Shown: piece after piece, positions 17,134-26,069 of the stretch
Layout: each line of letters begins with the position of its first letter
Position numbering within the stretch: position 1 is the stretch's first letter
Assembly: GCA_035384605.1 (NCBI GenBank)
Contig: DAOOIV010000059.1
Location: 1-32,865, forward strand
Source of the DNA: Phycisphaerae bacterium
Lineage (GTDB): Bacteria > Planctomycetota > Phycisphaerae > UBA1845 > PWPN01
DNA: 32,865 nt
Direction of reading: 5' to 3'
Translations under genes and position numbers: made by a program
Notes under the pieces: generated by a model
Database searches by the model: none
What the model saw: the letters and a program-made list of their open reading frames with translations, nothing else
Told to the model about the DNA's origin: nothing

Positions 17134-18519
17134 CTACGGTGAGATGTTGCTCACAATCGACATGAACTTGCCCGATCGGGTCCGCGGTATCTCCTCGACT
17201 CTCTCCAAGGACCAGTCAACCGGCTCGTGAATGGCCTTGGCGAAGCTGGATAGAATAAGGTGCTCGTCTTCAGATTCACGAAAGTCCTCGCTCGGCACAA
17301 AGCGGATCCTGATCCGATCTTTCGCCTCCTGAACCAGTTGCACCTGCCTGACCCCGTGCAGGTTCTTGACAATCAGGCTGATATGAGGGAAGGCACGGCC
17401 GCTTGGTGTTATCAGCACGTCTCCAGTGCGCCCGCGGATCTCGTGAATAATCGGGCCCGGCCGGCCGCATTTGGGGCAGGTCTCCACATCTTCATAATCC
17501 ACCATGTCTCCGACGCGATACCTGATGAGCGGCCAGGCCTTGTTGAGAAAACCCGTGCAGATGATTTCGGCCAGTTTCCGCGTGCCATCGGCCGCCTGAT
17601 CCAGAAACTCCATATAGCCGTAAGCTCGGTCATAATGGTAGTAGCCGCACTCATATTGAGTAATACTGCCGCAGCCCTCATCCTGCGAATAGGCATCCCA
17701 CACCTTTGTTCGAAACACCGATTCAATCACCTCGCGGTAGACAGGAAGAAGCTGCTCGCTCGTTGAGAACACGGCCTTCGGCGCCCACTTGGGATCAATG
17801 CCCTTCTCCCGGGCCAGTTTGGCCAGAAGATACAGCGAGTTCGCATAGCCCTGGACGTACACGGGCTTGAAGCGATCCAGATCCTCGATGTACTCGCTGA
17901 TCGTGTGTTCGCTTAGATGGAAAATGCTGTAGAGCCTCTGGCTGGCCGCCCGATTCATCCGCCAGTATGGTCCTGTCGTCTGTCGCGGCGGGATCAGTTC
18001 GAGCCCTTGAAACGTGGCGTAACGATCCCCTAATTGCACACCTGGACGCTGGTATGCCCAGAAGGACGCGTACAGATCGATCATAGCCTCACGATCATGA
18101 TAGCACGTCAACGGCATCCCCGTGCTGCCTCCGCTGTGCGATACCACGAGTCGCCTGCCCCTGTAGCCCGCGGCGATCAGTGTCTTGCCCGCCCTGCGAA
18201 CCTCGTCCTTGCACAAGAGAGGCAGCCTGGCCAGATCCTCCAGAGTGCGGAATTCATCGGGCCTGAAGCCAACCTGGTCAAAACGGTGCTGGTAGAACGG
18301 AACAGCATCATAGGCAGCCTGCAGCATCTCCCGCACCTTGGCGGCCTGATAGCGCTCGGCCTCGGCTCGCGACCACTTGGCCGCCTCTCGGAAGAAGGCT
18401 AACCTCTCCTCAAAGCCCCGGCCATATCGCTGCCATTGCCGCACGGCACCGGAAACCGAACACATCACATTCTGCCAGAACAGCGGTGAATGATCGTATA
18501 CCCACCGCATCACATTCAT
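17134..18519 (-). CDS. PaaK/CapK-like adenylate-forming enzyme (copy 1)
   Basis: Member of the ANL superfamily branch related to phenylacetate-CoA ligase and the capsule protein CapK, which activates a carboxylic acid as an acyl-adenylate. Visible are the P-loop SGGSTGMP at residues 129-136, WDAYSQDEGCGS (A5-like), PLIRYRVGDMVDYED with CPKCGRPG after it (A7 plus Cys motif) and the C-terminal catalytic-lysine segment RTRSGKFMSI. All core residues look intact. The start at ATG 18519 has CAGGA seven bases upstream; an in-frame extension to 18678 has no such support. Length is 461 aa. No acyl carrier protein or acyltransferase partner is nearby. The natural acid is unknown. It lies 344 bases downstream of an AsnB-like gene, with a second CapK-like gene on the other side of that. 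Confidence 0.87.
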   Translation of the reverse strand: MNVMRWVYDHSPLFWQNVMCSVSGAVRQWQRYGRGFEERLAFFREAAKWSRAEAERYQAAKVREMLQAAYDAVPFYQHRFDQVGFRPDEFRTLEDLARLPLLCKDEVRRAGKTLIAAGYRGRRLVVSHSGGSTGMPLTCYHDREAMIDLYASFWAYQRPGVQLGDRYATFQGLELIPPRQTTGPYWRMNRAASQRLYSIFHLSEHTISEYIEDLDRFKPVYVQGYANSLYLLAKLAREKGIDPKWAPKAVFSTSEQLLPVYREVIESVFRTKVWDAYSQDEGCGSITQYECGYYHYDRAYGYMEFLDQAADGTRKLAEIICTGFLNKAWPLIRYRVGDMVDYEDVETCPKCGRPGPIIHEIRGRTGDVLITPSGRAFPHISLIVKNLHGVRQVQLVQEAKDRIRIRFVPSEDFRESEDEHLILSSFAKAIHEPVDWSLERVEEIPRTRSGKFMSIVSNISP

Positions 18520-18863
18520 TGAACGATCCTGCCTTTGCAAGTGATCCGTGCTCGTTCGCGATACTCCGGCCCCGGGAGCAGGTCCGCACTGTCGTGCATG
18601 GTGGTAAGCCCAGTCGCTCGCTTCATTCAGAGCCTCAAGCTGCTGTGGCGAAGGTTCTCGCACGGAACGCCCGGGCACGCAAGAGTCAACCTCAGATAGA
18701 CTCCGAGACTATTCAGAGCCTGCATCCGTTCGTAACCGTCGCTGCATGACAAGCCTTGTGGAAGTACCATTTGCAGATCATTCGGACCGGGCCGCCGTCG
18801 ACAACACACCACAATATCCGCAACATCCCGCAGGAATGAGAACGTGACAACCGCCACCAACCG
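18520..18863. other. Unusually long gap inside the operon, no clear gene
   Basis: This is 344 bases between the AsnB-like stop and the CapK-like start, whereas other gaps in the locus are mostly under 150. Minus-strand frames remain open over parts of it (an in-frame extension of the downstream CapK gene, and a TTG-started frame at 18627-18860), but neither has a ribosome site or a recognisable domain. It might hold a decayed small gene or an internal promoter. Confidence 0.4.
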
Positions 18864-20741
18864 CTACCGCAAAAACAGGTCAGCGGCGTACACACGCAGG
18901 AATCCTTTGGAGACATTGTTGGGCACGTCTGCGATCTGGCGATGAACCACTTGATCCGCGACGTCGCGTAAGACACTCTTGTCGAGGAACTGTGTTCTAA
19001 GACTATCAATCAATGCCGTAAAAAGCCGGCCATCACGAAGGAATTCGAGATTCATGTATCCCGATGGCCGGATGCCCAGGTTTACTCGCGATCTGGCAAC
19101 AAGGCGCGTAGCGGCATCGTCAAATACCCGCCGCATCACGCGAGAAGCTTCCTGTAGCAATATTGGAGACCCTGCCGGAACCAACGTCGCCGCCGTCGAA
19201 TACCGTAATAGAGCAGGCTCCACCCGCCTCAGAATCTCGCGAAAGAGAAGGCAATGGATTTTGTAGCGGTAGGGGACCCAACTACCCAGATAGAAAAACT
19301 CCTGATCCGCGAACAGATTGGCCACGTCGACGTAGGCGCGCAAACAACGCAGTTGCGCCGTCATGCGCTGGCCGCCCTTGGTCTCGGTGATGAACGCCTC
19401 GATCATCCGCGACGGGTCGTCAATTCCGCGAGCCTCGATCCGCTTCAGGTGAGCCATCACATCTGCGTTGATCTCCTCCGTGATACCGGGCAGGTCGGTA
19501 AAGCAAGTGACGTTGGCGGTCCACGGCCGGTTCTTGAACGAAAGCCGCAAATGCCCATGGACCTGTTTGATGCCCCATCCGTGATCGATCAGCAGGCGCG
19601 GGCTGACCCGCCCCACATTCAGCAGATGCCCCCCCAAACATGCCAGGTGCCTTAGAGAACTTGAGCCCTTGAGCAACGTTGCCGTGCCAAATCCCCCACC
19701 CATTACTTCGCCCCACATTCCTGTGCCGATGCAGTTAATGCCGCGACTCGCCAGCAGGCACGCCGCGCGATGCCAGTAGAACCATTCCAGACTCTCGGAA
19801 CGGGCGAAATCCCGTGGCATCGCAGCCAATTGAAAGCTGTCCTCCTCGACGGGCTGCAAATGGCAAGGAACCTTCAGACGACGACAGATCTGCAGCCCCA
19901 GCGCCAGCTCTCGGCTGGCTGGGTCGCCGTGCAGGTAACCCTGTACATGCGAAGGGCTCAGCTTCTTTCGCATCGCCGCCAGCGCCAGTCTCGAATCCCA
20001 CCCCCCGGACATCATCAGCGCGTGCCGCAATTCAGGCATACAGGTCCGATCGACTGCCCTACTCAGCGTTTCGCAGGCCTGCTCAACAATCTCCGCAGGG
20101 CGCATGTGTGACAGGTCCTTCAGCCAGGCTCGTGAAGTCTCGCGAATTTGCATCCTGCCTGTCGCGGCCTCGTAGATCAGTGCCTGGCCCGGAAGAAGCC
20201 CGCGCACCCCCTTGAAATGAGTCCGCCCGTTGACGTGGTACCCGACCCAGCAATACTGAACGACTCCGGCCGGGTCCGGCTCCGCACCGACGGCTCTGCC
20301 CAATGGCCGCATCAGGCTTGAGAACAGCAGTCCGCCCTCCACCTCGGCATAATAGAGCGGAAAGCTGGCGCTGTGTTCGGTGATGAGGTAGAGAACCTGA
20401 CCCTGCTCCGCAAGGATGGCAACATTGCCCTTGGCATGAGGTCGGAGCCCCAATTCCTCCTTTTCAAGGCAATACAGCTCCGGTCGTCCTTCCTCAGCAA
20501 ACCGGTGGGCGTGAACATAGATCGCCGATTCGCCATCGACCGCGAATTGTACGCCGTCTCGCGTCGTGTGAACGGCCGTCCCCGGCACAAAAGAATGTCC
20601 CGCCAGGAAAGCCGTCGGCAGGTTAATCAGTTCGTAATCCCCCCATGTCTCGCGGAATTCCCGCTGCAGCGATTCGAACTGACCTTGGAGCGACGCAGAC
20701 CTCGCCGACAGAAGCCCAATTCCGCCGATCATGCCGGGCAT
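18864..20741 (-). CDS. Asparagine synthetase-like amide ligase lacking the glutaminase cysteine (copy 1)
   Basis: Two-domain AsnB homologue. Residues about 1-200 follow the class II glutamine amidotransferase fold (SFPLYYAEVEGGLLFSSLM near 126-144). However, the protein begins MPGMIGG with no Cys2, so it cannot release ammonia from glutamine in the usual way. The synthetase domain carries the ATP-pyrophosphatase loop SGGWDSR at 245-251 and the WGEVMGGGFG region near 344. It should therefore adenylate a carboxylate and couple it to ammonia or an amine from another source. AsnB relatives in O-antigen loci amidate uronic acids, which fits the wbpB-D-E cassette here (inference). The start at 20741 has GGGAG five bases upstream. 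Length is 625 aa. It is flanked by two CapK-like genes. Confidence 0.87.
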   Translation of the reverse strand: MPGMIGGIGLLSARSASLQGQFESLQREFRETWGDYELINLPTAFLAGHSFVPGTAVHTTRDGVQFAVDGESAIYVHAHRFAEEGRPELYCLEKEELGLRPHAKGNVAILAEQGQVLYLITEHSASFPLYYAEVEGGLLFSSLMRPLGRAVGAEPDPAGVVQYCWVGYHVNGRTHFKGVRGLLPGQALIYEAATGRMQIRETSRAWLKDLSHMRPAEIVEQACETLSRAVDRTCMPELRHALMMSGGWDSRLALAAMRKKLSPSHVQGYLHGDPASRELALGLQICRRLKVPCHLQPVEEDSFQLAAMPRDFARSESLEWFYWHRAACLLASRGINCIGTGMWGEVMGGGFGTATLLKGSSSLRHLACLGGHLLNVGRVSPRLLIDHGWGIKQVHGHLRLSFKNRPWTANVTCFTDLPGITEEINADVMAHLKRIEARGIDDPSRMIEAFITETKGGQRMTAQLRCLRAYVDVANLFADQEFFYLGSWVPYRYKIHCLLFREILRRVEPALLRYSTAATLVPAGSPILLQEASRVMRRVFDDAATRLVARSRVNLGIRPSGYMNLEFLRDGRLFTALIDSLRTQFLDKSVLRDVADQVVHRQIADVPNNVSKGFLRVYAADLFLR

Positions 20742-20807
20742 GAGGTCTCCCTTATGCGCAGCCCCGTGATCAGGAACATCAGAGACTCACCAGGCGACAT
20801 GAGCCGC

Positions 20808-22235
20808 TCAACCATCATGTTTGCTCGCCGAGGCCGCCGCTGCCGAAGGCCGAGGAAGCAGCGAGACGACTGCTTGAAACTTGCCTGCCGCTGTCCGCTC
20901 GATTGCCGGCACGACCTCCACCCTGATATCGCCGCCGCCGATCCTGTGGGCCAGATTGGCGGCAACAACGCGTCCGTCGTTGTCCGTGTAGTCCTTGGCC
21001 GGCACGATGCGGATACGAAACCGATCGAGATCGTCCTGGACCACTTGGGCTTCCACGATCCCTCGAGCCCCCTTGAACACCGGATCGAGTCGTCCGATAC
21101 GCCGGCCGTCGCGAGTCACCAGCACCGCATCGATTCGCCCCTCGATCTGGCCCAGCATCGGCATTTCGCTGCCGCACCGGCATCGTCCGGGTAGCAGGCA
21201 TCCCAGGTCGCCGAGCCGATATCGCAGGAACGGCTGCACGTGGTTGACCAGGCTGGTGCAGACCAGTTGGCCGACCTCGCCGGGCAGCACCGGCCGGTCC
21301 TGTGCGTCAAGCACCTCGACGATGCCGTACTCCGGGCTCAGGTGGAGGGACCCTTCACGGCACTCGGCGGCGAACACCGCCATCTCGCCGCAACCGTACT
21401 GGTCGTAGGTCCAGCAGCAAAACGCCCCGCTGATCGCATCTCGCTGGTACTCCAACAGCGTCTCGGCCGTTGTGAAACAAGCCTTCATTCGCACCGGTTC
21501 GAGTTTTTGGTCCACAATGTGCCGGGCAATCGCGTACACGCTCGACGGGTAACCCTCGATGTAATCGGCGGCGAACTCGCGGATAGCATCCACATAAGCG
21601 TCCAGATACTGAGGCGCCAGATGCGAGCTCGACATATACAGTTGCCGCCACCGGGCGTTGTAGACCCAGAACGGAGGCCGAGTTCGCCACGGCGGGGCAA
21701 CCAGGTGCCCCCCGATGCTGACCGATCGATTGACCCGCCTTTGCATCCCGGCAACCGCATGACATCGGGCGTCGAAGTAGGCACAAGCCGTTGCGCTCAG
21801 CCGCCGATCGCGATACAGATCCAGCGGAGTGCCGGTCGTCCCTGAAGTGTGCAGGAGGATCAGCGAGGCTCGGTCAAGGGTCTGGTTAAGCAGTTGGGTC
21901 GGGAACTCGCGGACAACGTTCTTTTCCAGAATCGGCAGACGCGAAAGGTCCTCGACACCCCTGATGTCCTGAGGTGAGATGCCGGCCTCGGCAAACCGCC
22001 GTTGATAGTACGGAACATGCTCACCTGCCAGTTGAACGATCCGCCGCAAAGCCTCGTTCTGATAGGCGGCGAACTGCTCCGCACTCCAGCCATCGCGCTC
22101 CCTGATCTCGGACAGTACCGCGTCATACTCGGGTCCATATCGCTGACCGTCGAGCCGGCGGGCGCTCCACGAGGCCATCCACCGCTTCAGGAAATAGGGG
22201 GCCAGCCAATAAGCTCGCTGTCCGAGGCCGGTCAT
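20808..22235 (-). CDS. PaaK/CapK-like adenylate-forming enzyme (copy 2)
   Basis: Second CapK/PaaK relative, only distantly similar to the copy at 17134-18519. The P-loop is HTSGTTGTPLDLY at about 129-141, and the A5-like segment is TYDQYGCGEM. FLRYRLGDLGCLL is followed by CRCGSEMP, and the C-terminal lysine segment is RTAAGKFQAVVS. These imply a working carboxylate-activating enzyme that would make an acyl-adenylate and possibly an acyl-CoA. The start ATG at 22235 overlaps the upstream glycosyltransferase stop as ATGA, so the two are translationally coupled; a start at 22310 is less likely. Length is 475 aa, slightly above classical PaaK (about 430-440) owing to an N-terminal extension shared by the polysaccharide-locus members. 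Confidence 0.87.
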   Translation of the reverse strand: MTGLGQRAYWLAPYFLKRWMASWSARRLDGQRYGPEYDAVLSEIRERDGWSAEQFAAYQNEALRRIVQLAGEHVPYYQRRFAEAGISPQDIRGVEDLSRLPILEKNVVREFPTQLLNQTLDRASLILLHTSGTTGTPLDLYRDRRLSATACAYFDARCHAVAGMQRRVNRSVSIGGHLVAPPWRTRPPFWVYNARWRQLYMSSSHLAPQYLDAYVDAIREFAADYIEGYPSSVYAIARHIVDQKLEPVRMKACFTTAETLLEYQRDAISGAFCCWTYDQYGCGEMAVFAAECREGSLHLSPEYGIVEVLDAQDRPVLPGEVGQLVCTSLVNHVQPFLRYRLGDLGCLLPGRCRCGSEMPMLGQIEGRIDAVLVTRDGRRIGRLDPVFKGARGIVEAQVVQDDLDRFRIRIVPAKDYTDNDGRVVAANLAHRIGGGDIRVEVVPAIERTAAGKFQAVVSLLPRPSAAAASASKHDG

Positions 22236-23428
22236 CGCCGCCTGTCTGACGTCGCCGTTTCCAGAACATCCCGGTAGAGGCTGACGAACTCCTTCGCCCG
22301 CCGGTCCCACGAGAACCGATCCACGATCGTCTGCCGGGCCACCGATCCCAAGCGCCGCCGGGCAGACGCGTCTTGCGTCAAACGGAGAATCGCGGCCGCC
22401 AAAGCCCGCGGATCCTTCGGGGGAACAAGAAGCCCGTTGCGGTCATGGTCGATGACGCTCGGCACCCCTCCGACCGGCGTGGCAATGCAGGGCAGACCGT
22501 AGGACATCGCCTCAAGCAGACCGAGGGGCATGCCTTCAACATGGCTCGGCAGGACGTAGATGTCTGCGCTCAGATAGGCCTTTTCCTTGGCTTGCCCCTG
22601 GACGGCCGGCTCCAGCCGAATCCGATCCTGAAGGCCAAGCTGCCCAATCCGACTCATCAACTCGCCGCCGCAGTCGGGCTCCGGGCCCACGATTCGCGCG
22701 CATGCGTTGCTCCGCTCCAGGACGGTGCCCAAGGCCTCCAGCAACTCCCATATGCCCTTGGCCGGCTCGACCCGGTTCAGGAACAGGATCTTCACCGGGG
22801 CTTGGCCGCGCTGGGAGCCCGCGGCTTCCTTCACATCCCAGATCGTTCGCTGGGGCACAAAGACGGCGTTCTCGACGACCGTAACCCGATCCGGACGCGA
22901 AGAGACGCGGCACAGTGTGCCTTGCATCTCGCGAGAGATCGCGATGACACGATCGGGAACTGCAAGGACCCGGCGGATCGCCTTCTTGCCGAGCCAACCG
23001 GCCTGGTCGTAGAACTCGGCGAAAGCGCCGCCATGAACTTGAAGAATGGTGCGGCAGCGACCAAGCCTCGCCAGCAGCACAAGAAACGCCTTCTCGAAGA
23101 AGCCTCCCCATGAGTTCGTTCGCACATGCACCAAGACGGGCCGCCACACCACCACCATCGAGGCCACGACGGCTGTCAGAACCGCCGCGTTGATGAGGTT
23201 CGCCAGCTTGCGAAGAAAGCCTCGGTAGCGGGATTTCCCGATCAGATCCACGCGAACGTTGCGGATCGCAAATGACCTGGCCACATCGGAACACAGAAAC
23301 GCCTCTACATTCGTTGCCATCCCGCCAACCGGCGGCGGCAGGGGGCCCACGTGCAGCACGCGGCTCCGATCATCGCTCCCCTGTGAACCGTCACTGCGGG
23401 CGGGATGATGGCCCGACAACCGATCCAC
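22232..23428 (-). CDS. Glycosyltransferase family 4
   Basis: GT-B enzyme with VLHVGPLPPPVGGMATNVEA near residues 24-43, an acceptor loop seen in many EPS transferases. The stretch INAAVLTAVVASMVVVW near 83-99 is hydrophobic and may be a membrane-associating helix. The donor domain has VKILFLNRVEPAKGIWELL near 205, YVLPSHVEGMPLGLLEAMSY near 285-304 and PVGGVPSVIDHDRNGLLVPP after it. The GTG start at 23428 has GGAGG seven bases upstream, three bases after the previous stop. Length is 398 aa. The first 20 or so residues are polar and not conserved, so the true start could be slightly later. The specificity is unknown. Confidence 0.9.
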   Translation of the reverse strand: MDRLSGHHPARSDGSQGSDDRSRVLHVGPLPPPVGGMATNVEAFLCSDVARSFAIRNVRVDLIGKSRYRGFLRKLANLINAAVLTAVVASMVVVWRPVLVHVRTNSWGGFFEKAFLVLLARLGRCRTILQVHGGAFAEFYDQAGWLGKKAIRRVLAVPDRVIAISREMQGTLCRVSSRPDRVTVVENAVFVPQRTIWDVKEAAGSQRGQAPVKILFLNRVEPAKGIWELLEALGTVLERSNACARIVGPEPDCGGELMSRIGQLGLQDRIRLEPAVQGQAKEKAYLSADIYVLPSHVEGMPLGLLEAMSYGLPCIATPVGGVPSVIDHDRNGLLVPPKDPRALAAAILRLTQDASARRRLGSVARQTIVDRFSWDRRAKEFVSLYRDVLETATSDRRR

Positions 23429-23431
23429 ACG

Positions 23432-24568
23432 TCATCCTCCCGCCGTCGGACGCGCAGATCCGTTCAAGATCGTCCTGTAATACGACAGCGTGTTTCGCAC
23501 CATGGCCTCCATCGAAAACGAGCCCTGCGCTCTCTGCCTGGCCCGGTCGCCCATTTCCCTGCCCGGATCCGGCTTCTCGACCAATTCCCGAATCGCCGAG
23601 TACACCGCTTCGTCATCACCCGACCTTACGACAAACCCCGTGCTCCCATGATCGATGACCTCTTCGGCCCCGGGGAAATCGGTAGTTACGATCGGCAGGC
23701 CCGCGGCCATCGCCTCGAGCAGAGCGTTTGGGAATCCTTCACTCAGGCTGGTGAAACAGAAGAGGTCCGACGAACGCAGAATTCTGGGAATATCGTGGCG
23801 AAGCCCAAGGAAGTGCACCGTGTCGTCAAGATCCCATTGGCTTGCTACGGCTCGCAGTTCCGCGTCGAGTTCTCCGTGTCCGACGATCAGGAACCGGACA
23901 GGCAGTTGCCCCCGACACCGCCGAGCTGCTCGCAACAGCGTCGGATAATCCTTAACCGGTGTGAGCCGGGCTACGGTCACAACCAGCTTGCGATCGTCGG
24001 GCAGCCCCAGTTCACTGAGCAGCGCCGCCCGGTCTGAGGGAACCTGGTAGCGCGAGGCGTCGACGCCGTTGTAGACCACATGAAACTTCGCGGCCACAAG
24101 GTGCAACTGCTCGGCAATGATCCGCGCGCAGGCCCGGCTGTTCGACATATAGTGAACGCGGCGCCCGGTCAGTCTCTCGTTCAACCGCTGCATGTACACC
24201 CGGGACAGTCTCGTGCCCCGGTAAACCACGATGATGTTCCTCGCACCGGCCAGCATCGCCGCGAACCGCCCCCAGACCGCTCCGCTGCCCATCCAGCAGT
24301 GCACGACATCCGGCCGTGCCGCTCGGATCATCGCCGCCAGGTCCCGGATGAAACGCCACGGCCGTGCCCTATTGCGAGGCACGCGCGCCGGCGCTACGCC
24401 CAGACGCTGATATGCGGCCATCTGATCCGTGTCTCGGGCATCGTTGTAGTACAACACTTGATGCTCGACCACAGCACGGTCCGATCGCACGATCAACTCA
24501 AGGAGCTGCCGCTCGGCGCCGCCAACCCCGATTTGAGGGATCACGTGGAGAATACGGAGGGGAGTCAA
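23432..24568 (-). CDS. Glycosyltransferase family 4
   Basis: GT-B enzyme opening LRILHVIPQIGVGGAERQLL, the GGAE loop typical of GT4 EPS transferases. The middle has VVHCWMGSGAVWGRFAA near 87-103 and VVYNGVDASRYQVP near 163-176. The donor domain follows, with VVTVARLTPVKDYPTLL near 194-210 and the E-x7-E segment SEGFPNALLEAMAAGLPIV near 271-289. The start codon appears to be TTG at 24568 with only a weak GAGG 13 bases upstream, so the start is less sure than for neighbours. Its stop is three bases before the next GTG start. Length is 378 aa. A 154-base gap separates it from the O-antigen ligase gene, perhaps a promoter position. Confidence 0.9.
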   Translation of the reverse strand: MTPLRILHVIPQIGVGGAERQLLELIVRSDRAVVEHQVLYYNDARDTDQMAAYQRLGVAPARVPRNRARPWRFIRDLAAMIRAARPDVVHCWMGSGAVWGRFAAMLAGARNIIVVYRGTRLSRVYMQRLNERLTGRRVHYMSNSRACARIIAEQLHLVAAKFHVVYNGVDASRYQVPSDRAALLSELGLPDDRKLVVTVARLTPVKDYPTLLRAARRCRGQLPVRFLIVGHGELDAELRAVASQWDLDDTVHFLGLRHDIPRILRSSDLFCFTSLSEGFPNALLEAMAAGLPIVTTDFPGAEEVIDHGSTGFVVRSGDDEAVYSAIRELVEKPDPGREMGDRARQRAQGSFSMEAMVRNTLSYYRTILNGSARPTAGG

Positions 24569-24722
24569 TCGAATTCGTTGCCTCGTGCTGACTTACAGCG
24601 GGGTCTCCGCTCGCCGATACGCAGGCCCGTTCGTGGCGGGTGAATCTCGCCGAGCCACCGGATGCCACTGGAGGCTGTCCACCAGCGCGCGCAATTGACC
24701 TAAAGAAGAAGTCATTCGCTTC

Positions 24723-26033
24723 TCAGCCAAGTCCAGCAGACTGCCTGTCGGGCCAACCGGCTTGCCCCACCCAGACGTCACGCGGCAGGCGAACAGCGTA
24801 CTTCTCAATCAGACCTACTGCATACATGCTGGAAAGAAAAACGAACCCTTGGTTGCTGAGCAGGTGCGACATGAGCGTCATCCCAAACAGAGCAACAACT
24901 TCCAGCCGCAGATCCATCCGTAATTCGCTCCGGAAACACACACGAGTTGTACGAATAGCCATCGCCAGCATCCAGGCCAAGTAGCTGACGGCCGCGAGGC
25001 CGCCATATGCGAATTGAGTGTAGAGATAGGTATTATGCGGTGTTACTCCTGTCACAACGGACTTGGTCCCCGCGATCCCTTGTCCAAACAGGTATGTCTC
25101 AGCCAGTTGCTCAAGCGTTGCTTCGTTGTAGACCGCCAGTCGCACTCGACTGCTGCCATCGCCTTTCATCCTTGCCTTCAGGAACTCCATGGGGTCAGCC
25201 AACAAGAATGAAAGCTGCGACAGTAATATGATGCCGAAGACAACCATGACGATACCACCGATCCTCGCCCCCCTGGCCAACATAATGGCGACCGCTAGCA
25301 TGGCCAGACCGCAGCCAACAGCCGTGATCGCGCCACGGGAAACAGTCCGAACAGTGATAACAAGAAGAACTAAGGCCAGCGCCCACAATAGCGGCCGCAC
25401 AGATCTTATGCTGCGAAGCGACCAGAACAGGACGGCAACCGCAAAGGTTCCCACCATGTAGGCCAAATCGTTGGCGTTGCCAAAGGACGAACCCACACCA
25501 TACCTTTCCAATCGCAAGCGCCTGCCTGAGCTCCCGCCCTGCAGTTCGCCGGAGAAGTAAACACAAAACACGAGCACAATTGCAAAAAACAACAGCAACC
25601 GCTTTTGTGTCCCCGGATTCCGAACGAGGTAACAGATAACCAGCGACTGACACGCCCACAGAAAGAGCTGATTCAACCCCTCTCCAATAATGGGTATCTC
25701 GCCCCGTATGCCTTGCGAGAGCGTCGCGAAAACGTTGATGAGTACGGCACACCACACTGTCAACGGGATACGTTCACGTTGTGCCAGCATGATGGTCAGA
25801 CAGACCGCGCCGGCCATGACCACAAGCGCTCCGCCGAAATACGGCAGCATGGCGGCACCTGTCTTATATACGAAGACACTATTCACGACAGACAAATAGT
25901 AGAACAGTTCGACGCATTTTCGCCCCAGAGAAGGGGGCTGATCGTATGCCGACGCCGCAGAAATCGGGCGCGGTGCAAAAGGCGCAACCCAGACCCGTTC
26001 TTGCGCATAGACCATGCTGTTAGGATTGATCAT
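24723..26033 (-). CDS. O-antigen ligase / Wzy-like polysaccharide polymerase
   Basis: Polytopic inner-membrane protein (about 10-12 hydrophobic segments between residues 42 and 415) of the Wzy_C/WaaL superfamily, which polymerises or transfers lipid-linked repeats on the periplasmic side. Supporting marks are the arginine-bearing TVSRGAITAVG segment near 230 and the periplasmic-loop motif TPHNTYLYTQFAYGGLAA near 330-347, both typical for this superfamily. Ligase and polymerase cannot be told apart from sequence alone. Since no flippase or other polymerase is seen, this is the likely Wzy of the locus. The start at 26033 has GGAG six bases upstream. Length is 436 aa. The tail (RLPRDVWVGQAGWPDR) is soluble. 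Confidence 0.87.
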   Translation of the reverse strand: MINPNSMVYAQERVWVAPFAPRPISAASAYDQPPSLGRKCVELFYYLSVVNSVFVYKTGAAMLPYFGGALVVMAGAVCLTIMLAQRERIPLTVWCAVLINVFATLSQGIRGEIPIIGEGLNQLFLWACQSLVICYLVRNPGTQKRLLLFFAIVLVFCVYFSGELQGGSSGRRLRLERYGVGSSFGNANDLAYMVGTFAVAVLFWSLRSIRSVRPLLWALALVLLVITVRTVSRGAITAVGCGLAMLAVAIMLARGARIGGIVMVVFGIILLSQLSFLLADPMEFLKARMKGDGSSRVRLAVYNEATLEQLAETYLFGQGIAGTKSVVTGVTPHNTYLYTQFAYGGLAAVSYLAWMLAMAIRTTRVCFRSELRMDLRLEVVALFGMTLMSHLLSNQGFVFLSSMYAVGLIEKYAVRLPRDVWVGQAGWPDRQSAGLG

Positions 26034-26069
26034 TGTACACTCCGACCTCGCCGTTTCGGCTTCTCTCCC

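Noticed and set aside
18864..20741. Lasso-peptide or beta-lactam-type cyclase
   Set aside because: Cys-less AsnB proteins occur in those pathways, but no precursor peptide, McjB-like protease or PqqD-like protein is nearby; the context is entirely glycan synthesis.
20373..21194. 273-codon plus-strand frame
   Set aside because: Runs antisense across the AsnB-like and CapK-like genes and their junction; no domain.
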